A stretch of 64,000 nucleotides of DNA from positions 4,154,001 to 4,218,000 of the forward strand of contig NZ_PJMW01000002.1 of NCBI RefSeq assembly GCF_002846365.1, written 5' to 3'. Of the stretch, positions 7,418 to 16,024 are shown piece by piece. The DNA comes from Nocardia fluminea (GTDB lineage Bacteria; Actinomycetota; Actinomycetes; Mycobacteriales; Mycobacteriaceae). The translations under genes were made by a program, and so were the position numbers. Position 1 is the stretch's first letter; each line of letters begins with the position of its first letter. The notes below the pieces were generated by a model. The model saw only the letters and a list, made by a program, of their open reading frames with translations, ran no database searches and was not told the DNA's origin.

Positions 7418-7767
7418 CCGAGCTGACCGATCTCACCGGTGCCGAATACGAGCCCGGCACGCGCGGCGCGGCCGTGCTGCTCATCAAATCGGCGGCCGAG
7501 ATGCTCGGCGGCCTGGACGTGGACGCAACGACCGACGCTGAGGTGGTCGATTGCCTGAAGGTCATCGACCACCTCGTCCATGCCGCCAGCGTTCACACGC
7601 TCCTCGCTATCGAGTCCCGCCTCGGCGAGCTCGTCGACCAGCAGCGAATCGCGAACGCACTCATCGGCACCGGACACATGGGCGTGTTCAACAGCGACGC
7701 CGAGATCCGGCCCGCCCGCGACGCGGTGCGCAAGCTGCTCGGCCTGATCGAAGAGAGCCCGTCATGA
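7414..7767 (+). CDS. Hypothetical early phage protein
   Basis: 117 residues, GTG start overlapping the exonuclease stop. Mainly helical ([38 protein letters not shown]). No recognised domain. It sits in the replication/recombination block. Confidence 0.65.
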   Translation: MTELTDLTGAEYEPGTRGAAVLLIKSAAEMLGGLDVDATTDAEVVDCLKVIDHLVHAASVHTLLAIESRLGELVDQQRIANALIGTGHMGVFNSDAEIRPARDAVRKLLGLIEESPS

Positions 7768-8786
7768 GCGTCGATCTCACCATCAAGGTTGGCACCGGCG
7801 ACTTCCGCCAAGCCCTCAACAGCGTGCGTATACACGCCTGTGCCGACAAGGACGTGCCGACGATCCACCGCATCCGACTCGCCATCAGCATCGAGAACGT
7901 CACGGTGACGGCTACCGACATGTTCACCGCAGGCCTGGCGATCGTGTCGATCTGGGACGGGTACGGCCCCGAAGAGACAGTCACCGTCGACCTGCTGCCC
8001 GAGGACGTATCGAAGGTGCTCATGATGCACCCGGGCGGCAAGGACAAAGCCGACGAGCCCGAGCTGATGTTGCGCCTGGACCTCACCGGCGAGCGCGTCA
8101 CGATCACCGATTGCTCGGGGCTGATCGATGGGCGCGCGCTGACGATCCCGCGGCTGCCCACCGACGGCGGATCGCTGGGCACCATCCCCGATCTCATCCT
8201 CAAGGGGCACGCCAGCCCGGCCGTGGTCGTCTCCGACATGGTCGTCAGCGGCGACGCGATCGCCAGGTTCAAGGCCGCATCGTCGGCGTACGGAGATCCG
8301 CTCGAGGTGGAAGCGCACGCCGGCGTGCGAGCCCTGCTCGTGCGCTGCGGCGAGAGCTTCCTCGGCCTGCTGATGCCGCGCACCCTGGCCTCGTCCGAGC
8401 GGGACCGGATGACCGAGTGGTCTTCGGGCTGGGACCGGCGGCTGCCTGGGATCGCAGCAGCGGCACGCAGCGAGCTGGCGACCTCGGCGGGCCCGGTGCA
8501 GGTCGAGCCCGTCGACCTCGACGCAAACCCCGACATCGACCTGTACCTGCACGCCGTCGAGCTGGTGGTGAAGACACAGTTCGGGTCGCCGTCGATGTTG
8601 CAGCGCAAGCTGCGGATCGGATTCGCCAAGGCCGCCCGGCTGATCGACCAGATGGAAGAGGCCGGGATCGTCGGCCCGCGCGACGGCAGCGCGGCCCGCG
8701 TGGTGCAAGTGGCCGTCGACGCCGTCGACGATCTGCTCGCTGCCCTGCGCGGCGAGGCGACCGAAGCCAGCGAGGGCGAGTCGTGA
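7764..8786 (+). CDS. Sliding-clamp-like protein fused to FtsK gamma domain
   Basis: 340 residues with two parts. Residues ~1-215 look like part of a DNA polymerase III beta clamp: a DFRQALNSV start, [18 protein letters not shown], a beta-rich middle, and FLGLLMPR resembling the clamp's closing MPMR strand. Residues ~257-320 are a clear FtsK gamma winged helix ([37 protein letters not shown]), the module that reads KOPS motifs in FtsK. No ATPase motor is present. The protein may load at a specific DNA sequence and tether a polymerase. The FtsK gamma call is strong; the clamp call is inferred from sequence pattern. Confidence 0.75.
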   Translation: MSVDLTIKVGTGDFRQALNSVRIHACADKDVPTIHRIRLAISIENVTVTATDMFTAGLAIVSIWDGYGPEETVTVDLLPEDVSKVLMMHPGGKDKADEPELMLRLDLTGERVTITDCSGLIDGRALTIPRLPTDGGSLGTIPDLILKGHASPAVVVSDMVVSGDAIARFKAASSAYGDPLEVEAHAGVRALLVRCGESFLGLLMPRTLASSERDRMTEWSSGWDRRLPGIAAAARSELATSAGPVQVEPVDLDANPDIDLYLHAVELVVKTQFGSPSMLQRKLRIGFAKAARLIDQMEEAGIVGPRDGSAARVVQVAVDAVDDLLAALRGEATEASEGES

Positions 8787-9022
8787 CCGCGCCCCGACCG
8801 ACGGATCTGAAAGCAGCCACGGAGATCGTCACTGCCGCGATCCGATCACGGTGCGCGGTCGTGCTGGTCCGCCTCGATCTGGACGACCCCGAGCTGCTGC
8901 ACGCCGAGGAGATCCACAACGACCGCATCGTCAGCGACGCCGAGCTCGCGCAGGCATTGCGCGCACTGGCCGACCGGATCGATGACCGAAGCGACCCGAG
9001 GAAAGGGGGCGTCATCTCGTGA
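8783..9022 (+). CDS. Hypothetical early phage protein
   Basis: 79 residues, GTG start in a GTGA overlap with the clamp/FtsK-gamma gene. Predicted alpha/beta pattern ([11 protein letters not shown] then [15 protein letters not shown]). Unrecognised. Confidence 0.6.
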   Translation: MTAPRPTDLKAATEIVTAAIRSRCAVVLVRLDLDDPELLHAEEIHNDRIVSDAELAQALRALADRIDDRSDPRKGGVIS

Positions 9023-9402
9023 CCCATCAGCGAGTGCCCGGGAGTCCCATCTTCGGCCAGCGGGCCGACGCGGACGCGTGGGCTACCGCGGCGAACTCCT
9101 GCCCGTTGAACACCTTCACGCCGATCTCCGACCACGCCCGAGCCGTCGCCGTTGCGGTGTTCCGCGCGGCGGCCGTGTGGAAGTACGGGTTCTGGGCGCC
9201 GACCGAGGCGCACATTCTCGCGTGGGGCGGGCTGTTCGACAGCTCGCCCCGGCGCGACATGTCGTGGCTGACTGTCGATCTCGCCGAGCGGGCTGTTACC
9301 GAGCACTTCCGCACCAGTGTCACCGGCTGGTTTCTCCCCGCCGATGTCCTACGTGGCGCCGCGCTGCTGCGCCTGGAACAGGAGGCCCAGCGTGGCACGT
9401 GA
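9019..9402 (+). CDS. Hypothetical early phage protein
   Basis: 127 residues, GTG start, Trp-rich (WATAANSC, AVWKYGFWAPTEAHILAWGG). No recognised motif. Its end overlaps the start region of the replication gene by 11 bp. Confidence 0.6.
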   Translation: MTHQRVPGSPIFGQRADADAWATAANSCPLNTFTPISDHARAVAVAVFRAAAVWKYGFWAPTEAHILAWGGLFDSSPRRDMSWLTVDLAERAVTEHFRTSVTGWFLPADVLRGAALLRLEQEAQRGT

Positions 9403-10597
9403 GCATGCCCGGATCTGGCTGCGGATCTGGTCCGACGACCTCTTTCGCTCCCTCAGTCCGCAAGCACAGCACCTCTTCTTCGTGCTGCTGACGAGCCCGA
9501 GCCTCAGCTATGCCGGTGTCTGCGACTGGCGTCCCGGCAGGATCGCCGCGAACGCTGAGGGATGGAGTGCCGGCGAGGTCGTCGTGGCCGGTGACGAGCT
9601 CGTGCGGAAGCTGTTCGTCGTCATCGACGAAGACTCGGAAGAGGCGATGCTGCGCAGCTTCATCCGCAACGACGACATCCTCAAGAACCCCAACGTTGCC
9701 GTGTCGATGGCGCTCGCCTTCGGCGGGATCGCGTCGCGGGTGCTGCGCGGTGTGGTCGTGCACGAGCTGAAGCGGCTCTACGCCGACCGCCCCGAGTTGA
9801 AGGGGTGGGGTCGCGACGCGGTGACCGCGCTGCTCGACCGCACGGCGATCAACCCGGCGACGTACCCCCTCGGTGAGCCCGTCGCTTTGCCCGTCGCACA
9901 GCGGGTCTCGGAAGGGGTTACCGAAGGGGTCGATCAGGAGATCGCTTTGCCCCTCGATAAGGAGGTCGGTTACCCCTTCGATCAGGGGATCGGTTACCCC
10001 TTCGATTACCCCCTAACCGAAGGGCTCCATAAGGGGGTTCATCAGGGGGTCGCCTCCCTACCTGCCCCTGCTCCTGCCCCAGCCACATACACCGATGGGG
10101 GTCCCGTCAACGAGGTAACTCACTTGGCGCCGCCCCCCGAAACGGACACCCCCACCCCATCCAGATTCCACGAGGAACACCCCGACCGCTGGGTGCCCGA
10201 CTGCGACGAGTGCCACGAGCTCGAAGCCGCCACCGCCGCCCGGCTCGCAGCCGAAGCCGCCCTCGCCATCCCGGCCGGGCGCTGCCCCGAGCACCTCGAC
10301 AATCCGACGACCGCCCCGTGCGGCCCCTGCGGCGAAGCCCGTCGAGCACGGGCAGCGTGGGACGCCGAGCGGGACCGGTGGAGGGCTGAGCGCGCCGCTG
10401 ACGCCCGAGTGGCCGCCGCCGAGGACCGTGCCCGCGAAGTCGCCGATTGCGCGCTGTGCGACGACGACGGGTACCGGGGAACCGCGGTGTGTGATCACGA
10501 CCCCGACACCGTCGACCGTGCCAAACGAGGATCGGCGCTCGTCCGCGCCGCCCTCGCCGCCAAGCACGCCGACCCCGCACCGGAAGCCGGGCCGTGA
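9392..10597 (+). CDS. Putative replication initiator / replisome organiser
   Basis: 401 residues. GTG start at 9392 is supported by AGGAGG ending about 7 nt upstream. The N-terminal ~130 residues (ARIWLRIWSDDLFRSLSP, WRPGRIAANAEGW) resemble the helical DNA-binding domain of actinophage replisome-organiser proteins. A low-complexity middle (residues ~155-225) is encoded by repeated ACCCCTTC/GAAGGGGT DNA. The C-terminal third is Ala/Glu-rich with cysteine pairs (CDECHE, CGPCGE, CALCDD), likely Zn-binding. Placement of origin-like repeats inside the initiator gene recalls lambda O. Initiator function is inferred. Confidence 0.6.
   Translation: MAREHARIWLRIWSDDLFRSLSPQAQHLFFVLLTSPSLSYAGVCDWRPGRIAANAEGWSAGEVVVAGDELVRKLFVVIDEDSEEAMLRSFIRNDDILKNPNVAVSMALAFGGIASRVLRGVVVHELKRLYADRPELKGWGRDAVTALLDRTAINPATYPLGEPVALPVAQRVSEGVTEGVDQEIALPLDKEVGYPFDQGIGYPFDYPLTEGLHKGVHQGVASLPAPAPAPATYTDGGPVNEVTHLAPPPETDTPTPSRFHEEHPDRWVPDCDECHELEAATAARLAAEAALAIPAGRCPEHLDNPTTAPCGPCGEARRARAAWDAERDRWRAERAADARVAAAEDRAREVADCALCDDDGYRGTAVCDHDPDTVDRAKRGSALVRAALAAKHADPAPEAGP
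9862..10052. repeat. Iteron-like repeat cluster, candidate replication origin
   Basis: Within the putative initiator gene, GAAGGGGT occurs at 9911-9918 and 9923-9930 (12 bp apart). Its complement ACCCCTTC occurs at 9972-9979 and 9996-10003 (24 bp apart, within the longer repeat GGTTACCCCTTCGAT). Variants such as TACCCCCT and AAGGGGG flank them. The arrangement is two inverted pairs, like initiator-binding iterons. Confidence 0.55.
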
Positions 10598-10824
10598 GCG
10601 ACGACCAGTGGCCCACCCGCGCCGATCCGGACGACGACCCCGACGCCGTCTGGCACGACCCCGATTGCCGCAACGGGTGGCTGTCCCCGCCTGACGCGGA
10701 CGTGATGCGGGCCTGCCCCGTCTGCCGCCCCAAATCCCGCGAGGTCCACGACTTCGCCGAACGCCTACCCAGCCTGCGAGCACAGCAGGCGATAGCAGCC
10801 CAAGAACGCAAGGACCAGGACTGA
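10594..10824 (+). CDS. Small zinc-finger-like protein
   Basis: 76 residues, GTG start (GTGA overlap). HDPDCRNGWL and CPVCRPKSREVHDF contain His/Cys pairs that could bind one zinc, with an acidic Asp/Pro-rich N-terminus. Such small proteins often follow replisome genes in actinophages. Function unknown. Confidence 0.6.
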   Translation: MSDDQWPTRADPDDDPDAVWHDPDCRNGWLSPPDADVMRACPVCRPKSREVHDFAERLPSLRAQQAIAAQERKDQD

Positions 10825-11159
10825 TGAGCGAAGACACCCAGCACGCAATCGAATTCACCACCAAGAAGGGGCGCACCGTGCGCCTCGGCGACCACTACCG
10901 CGACAACCGCGACGCCAATGTGCGCGACCTCAAGGTCGAGAGCATCGGCATCTACGAGCGGCCCGGATGCGGCGTCGTCGAGGCCTCGACAGTCTGCTCG
11001 GTCACCTGCTCGGTGACCCGCACGACCGAGGCCGGCACCCAGCAGATGAAGCCGACGACGATGACCGCGGAGCGGATCACATCTCGCGAGTTCGTGCTCA
11101 TGAGTCCGACCTTCCGGCCCGTCGTCACCGCCGAGCTGGCCGACGGCGGTGTGCTGTGA
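10824..11159 (+). CDS. Hypothetical early phage protein
   Basis: 111 residues, beta-rich (TTKKGRTVRLGDHY), unrecognised. Its ATG shares one base with the preceding stop. Confidence 0.6.
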   Translation: MSEDTQHAIEFTTKKGRTVRLGDHYRDNRDANVRDLKVESIGIYERPGCGVVEASTVCSVTCSVTRTTEAGTQQMKPTTMTAERITSREFVLMSPTFRPVVTAELADGGVL

Positions 11160-11605
11160 GCGCTGATCACCTCGGTGTCGTCCTGGCCCACATCGGTGCC
11201 GACGGCCAGGCGTACGAGATCGCCTACGACATGATCGCCACCCGGCCGGAGGAGCTGGCCGAGCTGGAGGCAGGCGCCGCCGAACTCGGCAAGGGCTGGG
11301 AGCTGCTCGAGCTGCGCCGCCCCGCCACCACGACCGTCGTCGAGGTGGATCACAATCTCGCCCCGGGCACCCCGTGCCGGTCGTGCAGCCAGCCGATCGC
11401 CTGGTACCGCACCCCGGCCTGGAAGCGGATACCGCTCGACCTGGCGCCGAGCCGCGGCGGCAACATCGTGATCGATGGCGGTGTGGCCGTGGCGCTCTCG
11501 GCCGACGCGCTCGCCGACTCGGACCCGAGCGTGCCCCGGTACCTGTCGCATTTCGCGACTTGCCCGGACGCGAAGTCGTGGCGCGGGAACGGCGGCCAGT
11601 CATGA
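11156..11605 (+). CDS. Hypothetical protein with CxxC motif
   Basis: 149 residues, GTG start (GTGA overlap). A CRSCSQPIAWYRTP segment and a late FATCPDAKSW suggest a zinc-binding fold of the kind used to recognise nucleic acid. No named family. Confidence 0.6.
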   Translation: MSADHLGVVLAHIGADGQAYEIAYDMIATRPEELAELEAGAAELGKGWELLELRRPATTTVVEVDHNLAPGTPCRSCSQPIAWYRTPAWKRIPLDLAPSRGGNIVIDGGVAVALSADALADSDPSVPRYLSHFATCPDAKSWRGNGGQS

Positions 11606-11898
11606 GCGCGCCCCGCGACCTGGTCGCCGAAGCCCGCACTATGGCCGCCGAGATCCACCCCGGCCACCGCTATCTCGCCGCGCCCATCAACCGACAGATG
11701 GCCGCCGCCGGCAACCTCCTGACCGAGCTGGCCGACGAGGTCTACGCCCTGCGTGTCCGCGCCGCCGCGATCCGGTACCTCGCCGCGACCTGGTCAGGGC
11801 AGGTGCCCGTCGATGACGCTGCCGTACAGCAGATCGAAGACGGCTGCGCCCTGCTCCTGCTGATCGACGGCCGCGCCCTCCCCGAGGAGCCCCAGTGA
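11602..11898 (+). CDS. Hypothetical early phage protein
   Basis: 98 residues, almost entirely helical (PRDLVAEARTMAAEIHPG, LLTELADEVYALRVRAAAIR). No known motif; ATGA overlap upstream and GTGA overlap downstream. Confidence 0.6.
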   Translation: MSAPRDLVAEARTMAAEIHPGHRYLAAPINRQMAAAGNLLTELADEVYALRVRAAAIRYLAATWSGQVPVDDAAVQQIEDGCALLLLIDGRALPEEPQ

Positions 11899-12452
11899 CC
11901 GACCCGAACCCCGCCGTCGACGCTCTCCTCGCCTCCGGGCGCCGTGAACTCGCCAACGAAACCGGCGTCGACACCACGCAATCCGAATGGGTGTCGACGG
12001 ACGCGTGCGCTGCGTGCGGCCGACCACTCACGGACGTCTTCACATTCGCTGTCCTGATTTCGGAATCCGGTCCGACGACGATCATCGCTACCTGCCAAGC
12101 CTGCACCGAGCTGGACAGCGTGATCGCCCTGTGTCACGCGGAGATGGCGAAGGTCGAAGCTGACCCGTCAACGGATGGCCTGCAGTACTTGATGTCCATC
12201 GCGCTGGCTGCGATGCCGACTCTGCTCGGCGCGATCGAGGCCACCCGTTCCCGTGTCGCTGGCATCACCGAGGACCGAGATCGCCTGTCCGCCCAGCTCG
12301 ATCGGGTGCGTGCGGCTCTCGCCGGTCACCCACGCTGCGACGTGATCCCGGACGACGACCTGATGTCGTGCGGATGGAAGCACGCCGTCGCCGATATCCA
12401 GCACGCGATCGACGTTTCCCACACCACCGAGAAGGAGACCGACCGTGGCTAA
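11895..12452 (+). CDS. Hypothetical protein with zinc-ribbon N-terminus
   Basis: 185 residues, GTG start. CAACGRPLTD and CQACTELD form two CxxC motifs ~36 residues apart. They are followed by a helical C-terminal region containing a coiled coil (TRSRVAGITEDRDRLSAQLD). The C-terminal HTTEKETDRG resembles the tails of other genes in this operon (EVTDRG, VVESDRG), all of which overlap the next gene by 8 nt. Confidence 0.6.
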   Translation: MTDPNPAVDALLASGRRELANETGVDTTQSEWVSTDACAACGRPLTDVFTFAVLISESGPTTIIATCQACTELDSVIALCHAEMAKVEADPSTDGLQYLMSIALAAMPTLLGAIEATRSRVAGITEDRDRLSAQLDRVRAALAGHPRCDVIPDDDLMSCGWKHAVADIQHAIDVSHTTEKETDRG

Positions 12453-12768
12453 CCCGTTCCTTCCGGCCTGGTTTCAGGTGCCCGGCGAAGATCCGGCCCG
12501 GCATCAACCGCGACCCGTGGTGGCCGAACCTGCCGACGACTCCAAGCTCACGATCCGGCTCGCCCCCACCGAAACCCCCGCGCGCCGCATCCCGATCCGG
12601 TTCTGGCCGAACCCGCACACGGTCATCCTCGGGCACCTCACGATCGGCGAGCCGACCACCGAGGGCGACCTTGTCCGCTACGACACGACATTCACTCCGG
12701 GCCCACTGCACGGCGAGAAGCCGGTATACGACATGCGCGTAACCAGGAAGGAGGGCGGCCGTGGCTGA
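12445..12768 (+). CDS. Hypothetical protein, paralogue of the gene at 13065
   Basis: 107 residues, GTG start. The C-terminal 55 residues (IPIRFWPNPHTVILGHLTIG...PGPLHGEKPVYDM) align without gaps to the product at 13065-13343 (IPVRWCPNAYTSILGHLTFS...AGPLHGEEPRFII). The two genes are paralogues separated by an unrelated gene. No function is known. Confidence 0.65.
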   Translation: MANPFLPAWFQVPGEDPARHQPRPVVAEPADDSKLTIRLAPTETPARRIPIRFWPNPHTVILGHLTIGEPTTEGDLVRYDTTFTPGPLHGEKPVYDMRVTRKEGGRG

Positions 12769-13072
12769 CCACACCGCCGCCGAGCAGCTCGCCGCGATCG
12801 ACATCGTCGCCGCGCTGCTCGATACCGGAGGCACGCACAACGCGCGGGTTGCCGCGAGCCTGAGCACGATTCGCCGGCGCATCGAGCAGCGCGCTGAGCA
12901 GGACCGCGCGGTTGGCGCAGCGTTCAACCCCGACCGATTCGTCGGCACGCCGCCCGAGACGATCGGCGCGGCCATCCGCGCAGCCGTCGAGAGGACCGGC
13001 GCGATCATCACCGAGCCGATCGTCGACGCCGAGCTCGCCGACGACACCGTAGTGGAGAGCGACCGTGGCTGA
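12761..13072 (+). CDS. Hypothetical early phage protein
   Basis: 103 residues, GTG start with 8-nt overlap. Helical (AAEQLAAIDIVAALLDTGG, LSTIRRRIEQRAEQDRAVG), unrecognised. It is sandwiched between two paralogues. Confidence 0.6.
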   Translation: MADHTAAEQLAAIDIVAALLDTGGTHNARVAASLSTIRRRIEQRAEQDRAVGAAFNPDRFVGTPPETIGAAIRAAVERTGAIITEPIVDAELADDTVVESDRG

Positions 13073-13343
13073 CGACATCACCAGCCCGGACGAGCTGGAC
13101 GCGGTCCGCTCGGACCTGATCACCGCGGCCGCCAACGCTATCGCCAGTCCCGAGCCTCCCGCACCTATCCCGGTGCGCTGGTGCCCGAACGCGTACACCT
13201 CGATCCTCGGGCACCTCACATTCAGCGACGAGGTACGCGACGGCGACACCGTTCACTACTCGATCGGCTTCATAGCGGGCCCGCTCCACGGCGAGGAACC
13301 GCGATTCATCATCCGATTCGACCTGACAGAGGCCCGCTCATGA
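13065..13343 (+). CDS. Hypothetical protein, paralogue of the gene at 12445
   Basis: 92 residues, GTG start with 8-nt overlap. It shares the ILGHLT and GPLHGE segments with the product at 12445. The N-terminal region (DELDAVRSDLITAAANAIAS) also resembles the C-terminal part of the intervening gene's product, so the pair may have arisen by duplication of a two-part unit. Confidence 0.65.
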   Translation: MADDITSPDELDAVRSDLITAAANAIASPEPPAPIPVRWCPNAYTSILGHLTFSDEVRDGDTVHYSIGFIAGPLHGEEPRFIIRFDLTEARS

Positions 13344-14071
13344 TCGACGTCCTGATCCTGCCCGGCACGGGATTCCCACGAGGCGACGGCATCTCGCTCG
13401 CCTTCGCAGACGCCCTCGACCTGTCCAAGTTCCGACCCCGGATCGTCGAGTACGCCGCGGCATACGGAGGCCTCGATATGCCGTACGCCGAGAGCCGCTA
13501 CACCGGCCGCCGAGCACTGCTCCAAGCGATCACCGGCTACCGGCCGTTCGTCCTCGGTGGGTACTCGCAAGGCGCTGGCATCGCAGGTAACCTCGCCGTC
13601 GAGATCGCCCAGCACATGCCCGGCGTAATGTCCGACCACCTCGTCGGCTGCGCCCTGATCGCCGACCCCTCCCGGCCCATCGGCGCGGGAATGCCACACC
13701 GCCCGCCAGCACCCGGCTACGGCATCGCCGGACAGCGAGCCGTGAGCGGTGTGCCGACATGGTGGGCTGCTGCCGACGGTGACCCGATCACCGCGCTGCC
13801 TGCCGGTAATCCATTGCGCAGCATCGCCGACCTGACGGAGTGGTACAGCCTCGCCGGGCCCGACGAGATCGCCCGATGGGGTGCCGACCTCGTCGAGAAG
13901 TGCCGCAGCGGTCTGCATCAGCGGTGGTGGTCGCTCGACAACTGGAGGAAATGGACGGGCGCGCTCGCGTACGCCCGCGGCTACCTGATCGACGGCAGGC
14001 ACACCACGGACTACCTGCGCCTCGGCCACGTCCAGGCGCTCGCCGATGTCCTGAATCGGGAGGAGTTCTGA
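13340..14071 (+). CDS. lysB: LysB-type esterase / cutinase-like lysis protein
   Basis: 243 residues, alpha/beta hydrolase. LysB enzymes cleave the mycolyl-arabinogalactan ester bond in the outer envelope during lysis of mycolic-acid bacteria. The start reads VLILPGTGFPRGDG; the nucleophile elbow is GGYSQGAGIAG (GxSxG); a candidate acid is in AADGDPITALP; a late RLGHVQAL supplies a possible His. There is no signal peptide. It lies in the early operon, 28 kb from the LysA amidase, which is unusual for a lysis gene. Confidence 0.85.
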   Translation: MIDVLILPGTGFPRGDGISLAFADALDLSKFRPRIVEYAAAYGGLDMPYAESRYTGRRALLQAITGYRPFVLGGYSQGAGIAGNLAVEIAQHMPGVMSDHLVGCALIADPSRPIGAGMPHRPPAPGYGIAGQRAVSGVPTWWAAADGDPITALPAGNPLRSIADLTEWYSLAGPDEIARWGADLVEKCRSGLHQRWWSLDNWRKWTGALAYARGYLIDGRHTTDYLRLGHVQALADVLNREEF

Positions 14072-14496
14072 TGGCCAGTGATCGCGACATCCTGGCCACC
14101 GCGCTCGGTGACGCTTGGGACGACGGCAATGCCACCGGCCTCGACGGCTGGACCGGCCCCGGCCGTGGTGCTGGCGACGTCGACGACGAAGCGGTGCGCG
14201 CACGCCGACGCGAGATCGACGCGACGCTCGACGGCGATCTCGCGGGCTGGCGTCCACCTGCCCGCAAGATCGCCGATCCTGCCGAGCTGGACACGCTGCC
14301 AGGTAGGTCGATCGTGGTCGGGCATCGAGGCAAGTTCGGGACGGCGTACCAGCTGACCTCATACGTCGGCTTTGCTCAGACGCCGATGTGGGCTGGCCCC
14401 TACGACGTAGAGAAGCGGTCGACCTCACGCGAAGTGATCGAGCGCGAAGGCGGCGTGACCGTGCTGCACGAGCCCACCGAGGAGGACGGCCAGTGA
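14071..14496 (+). CDS. Hypothetical early phage protein
   Basis: 141 residues; the ATG shares one base with the lysB stop and is preceded by GGAGGAG-like sequence. Conserved-looking Gly/Asp-rich N-terminus (DGNATGLDGWTGPGRGAGDV); no recognised domain. Confidence 0.6.
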   Translation: MASDRDILATALGDAWDDGNATGLDGWTGPGRGAGDVDDEAVRARRREIDATLDGDLAGWRPPARKIADPAELDTLPGRSIVVGHRGKFGTAYQLTSYVGFAQTPMWAGPYDVEKRSTSREVIEREGGVTVLHEPTEEDGQ

Positions 14497-14705
14497 GCAT
14501 GAAGTACGTCCGCGACTACTACGCCGTGCCAGCGAAGCGCGGCCGCCGTGTCCGATACACGGGCGAAGGGGAGCCGCGACTCGGCACCATCACGAGCGCC
14601 CGCCAAGGCGGCCTCCGCATCCGCCTGGACGGCGACAAACGTTCCCTGCCCTTCCATCCGACCTGGGAACTCGAATACCTGACCGAGGAGAAAACCGATG
14701 CCTGA
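14493..14705 (+). CDS. Small KOW/SH3-like protein
   Basis: 70 residues; GTG at 14493 (GTGA overlap) or ATG at 14499. The sequence (RRVRYTGEGEPRLGTITSAR, LRIRLDGDKRSLPFHPTWEL) has the spacing of a small SH3-like/KOW barrel seen in many phage proteins. Function unknown. Confidence 0.6.
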   Translation: MSMKYVRDYYAVPAKRGRRVRYTGEGEPRLGTITSARQGGLRIRLDGDKRSLPFHPTWELEYLTEEKTDA

Positions 14706-15018
14706 ACTGCACACGCTCACCATCTACGGCGCGTCGGACGACTGCCTGGAGCTGGAGGGCTACATCAACGAGGAGTACGACGCCCTCCGTCCGATCACGC
14801 TCGTGCTCAGGGCGCCGACTGGTGCTCAGCTCGCGGTCTCTGCCGAGTTCGACGGCGCGACACCGATCCGCGGGGACGGGTGGGCACTGTCGATCCTCCA
14901 CGTCGACCCGCAGTGGACGTGGACGGTACGCCTGTCCGAGCGACCCGACCGTCCTGACGATCCTGCGATCGTCCTGGAAGTGCCCGTCGGCACCACCGTG
15001 ACCGAGGCCGCCCGATGA
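14698..15018 (+). CDS. Hypothetical beta-rich protein
   Basis: 106 residues, predicted mainly beta (PELHTLTIYGASDDCLELEG, WALSILHVDPQWTWTVRL). No recognised family; overlaps the previous gene by 8 nt. Confidence 0.55.
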   Translation: MPELHTLTIYGASDDCLELEGYINEEYDALRPITLVLRAPTGAQLAVSAEFDGATPIRGDGWALSILHVDPQWTWTVRLSERPDRPDDPAIVLEVPVGTTVTEAAR

Positions 15019-15440
15019 GCATCGAGAACCTGCTGCGCCTCCACGGCCACGACACCACCACGCGCGAGCTGCCGGACGGGAAGCTCGCGTTCGATCCGAA
15101 GGACCCGCCGGTGACCGCCGAACCGGCAACCTTCACCCCCACGGCCGAGGACGTCGACGCCACGGTCGACCTGTGGCGTCGGAAACTGGCCACGGCTGAT
15201 GGGTCCGGCGGTCTCGATGATGTGATCGCCCTGGCGACTTTGGCGTACGCGACGGTGCCGTTCCTGCTCGATGGGCTCGATGCCACGCGCGCCCGCATCG
15301 CCGAGTTGGAGGCCGCCGACCGCGAGCACTCCCAGACCATCGAGTACCTGCACCACACGCACGGCATCGACATCGACCGCGAGCACGCCGACTTCCGCGA
15401 GTGGCAGCGGCAGTACGGGGAGGTGACCGATCGTGGCTGA
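15015..15440 (+). CDS. Coiled-coil hypothetical protein
   Basis: 141 residues. The C-terminal third is a coiled coil (LDATRARIAELEAADREHSQ) ending in QYGEVTDRG. ATGA overlap upstream, 8-nt overlap downstream. Confidence 0.6.
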   Translation: MSIENLLRLHGHDTTTRELPDGKLAFDPKDPPVTAEPATFTPTAEDVDATVDLWRRKLATADGSGGLDDVIALATLAYATVPFLLDGLDATRARIAELEAADREHSQTIEYLHHTHGIDIDREHADFREWQRQYGEVTDRG

Positions 15441-15792
15441 CCGAGTCCAGCTGCGCCGCACCAAGGGCTGGCGACTTCCCGACGGCGCGGTCAACGTCGC
15501 CCGGCCCGGACGCTGGGGCAACCCGTACGTGGTCCACCAGCACACCGACAAGTGCGGCGATGACCACGTCTGGTGCCCGACGTACTGCGCCGACGACCGC
15601 GAGACAGCGGTGAGGCTCTACCGGCACGCGGTCCTGCACCCGCTCCACGGGCAGCCGCGCGTGCCCACCCCGGACGAGATCCGCACCGAGCTCGCCGGGC
15701 GTGACCTCGCCTGCTGGTGCCTGCCGGCGGGCCCGTGCCATGCCGACTTCCTGATCGAGATCGCGAACACCGAGGAGAAGACCGATGGCTGA
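15433..15792 (+). CDS. DUF4326 domain protein
   Basis: 119 residues, GTG start. The DUF4326 signature is visible: VQLRRTKGWRLPDGAVNVAR, PGRWGNPYVV and the C-terminal DLACWCLPAGPCHADFLIE. The family is common in actinophages and plasmids; the conserved Cys/His residues suggest metal binding. Biochemical role unknown. Confidence 0.85.
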   Translation: MADRVQLRRTKGWRLPDGAVNVARPGRWGNPYVVHQHTDKCGDDHVWCPTYCADDRETAVRLYRHAVLHPLHGQPRVPTPDEIRTELAGRDLACWCLPAGPCHADFLIEIANTEEKTDG

Positions 15793-16024
15793 CACGATCC
15801 ACCTGGAGTCCGACTGCACGTTCGTCGCCAGCACCGCGTTCCTGTCGGAGCTGCCCGCTATCAACGGGTTTCCGCTGACCAACAACCACCGCCTCAAGCG
15901 CGCCCTCTGGGCGTACCAGTGGGCGCTGACATCCCGCGAGTCCTGGACCGAAGGCGGGATGACGACCTACCCATCCATCGTCGATGTCGACGCCGCCCTG
16001 CGCGAATGGGAGGCAAGCCGTTGA
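15785..16024 (+). CDS. Hypothetical early phage protein
   Basis: 79 residues, Trp-rich (LKRALWAYQWALTSRESW). Unrecognised. The stop overlaps the next gene's TTG start (TTGA). Confidence 0.55.
   Translation: MADTIHLESDCTFVASTAFLSELPAINGFPLTNNHRLKRALWAYQWALTSRESWTEGGMTTYPSIVDVDAALREWEASR

Noticed and set aside
10107..11639. 510-codon leftward frame in the early operon
   Set aside because: Arg/Pro-rich shadow of coupled rightward genes, no recognisable motifs.
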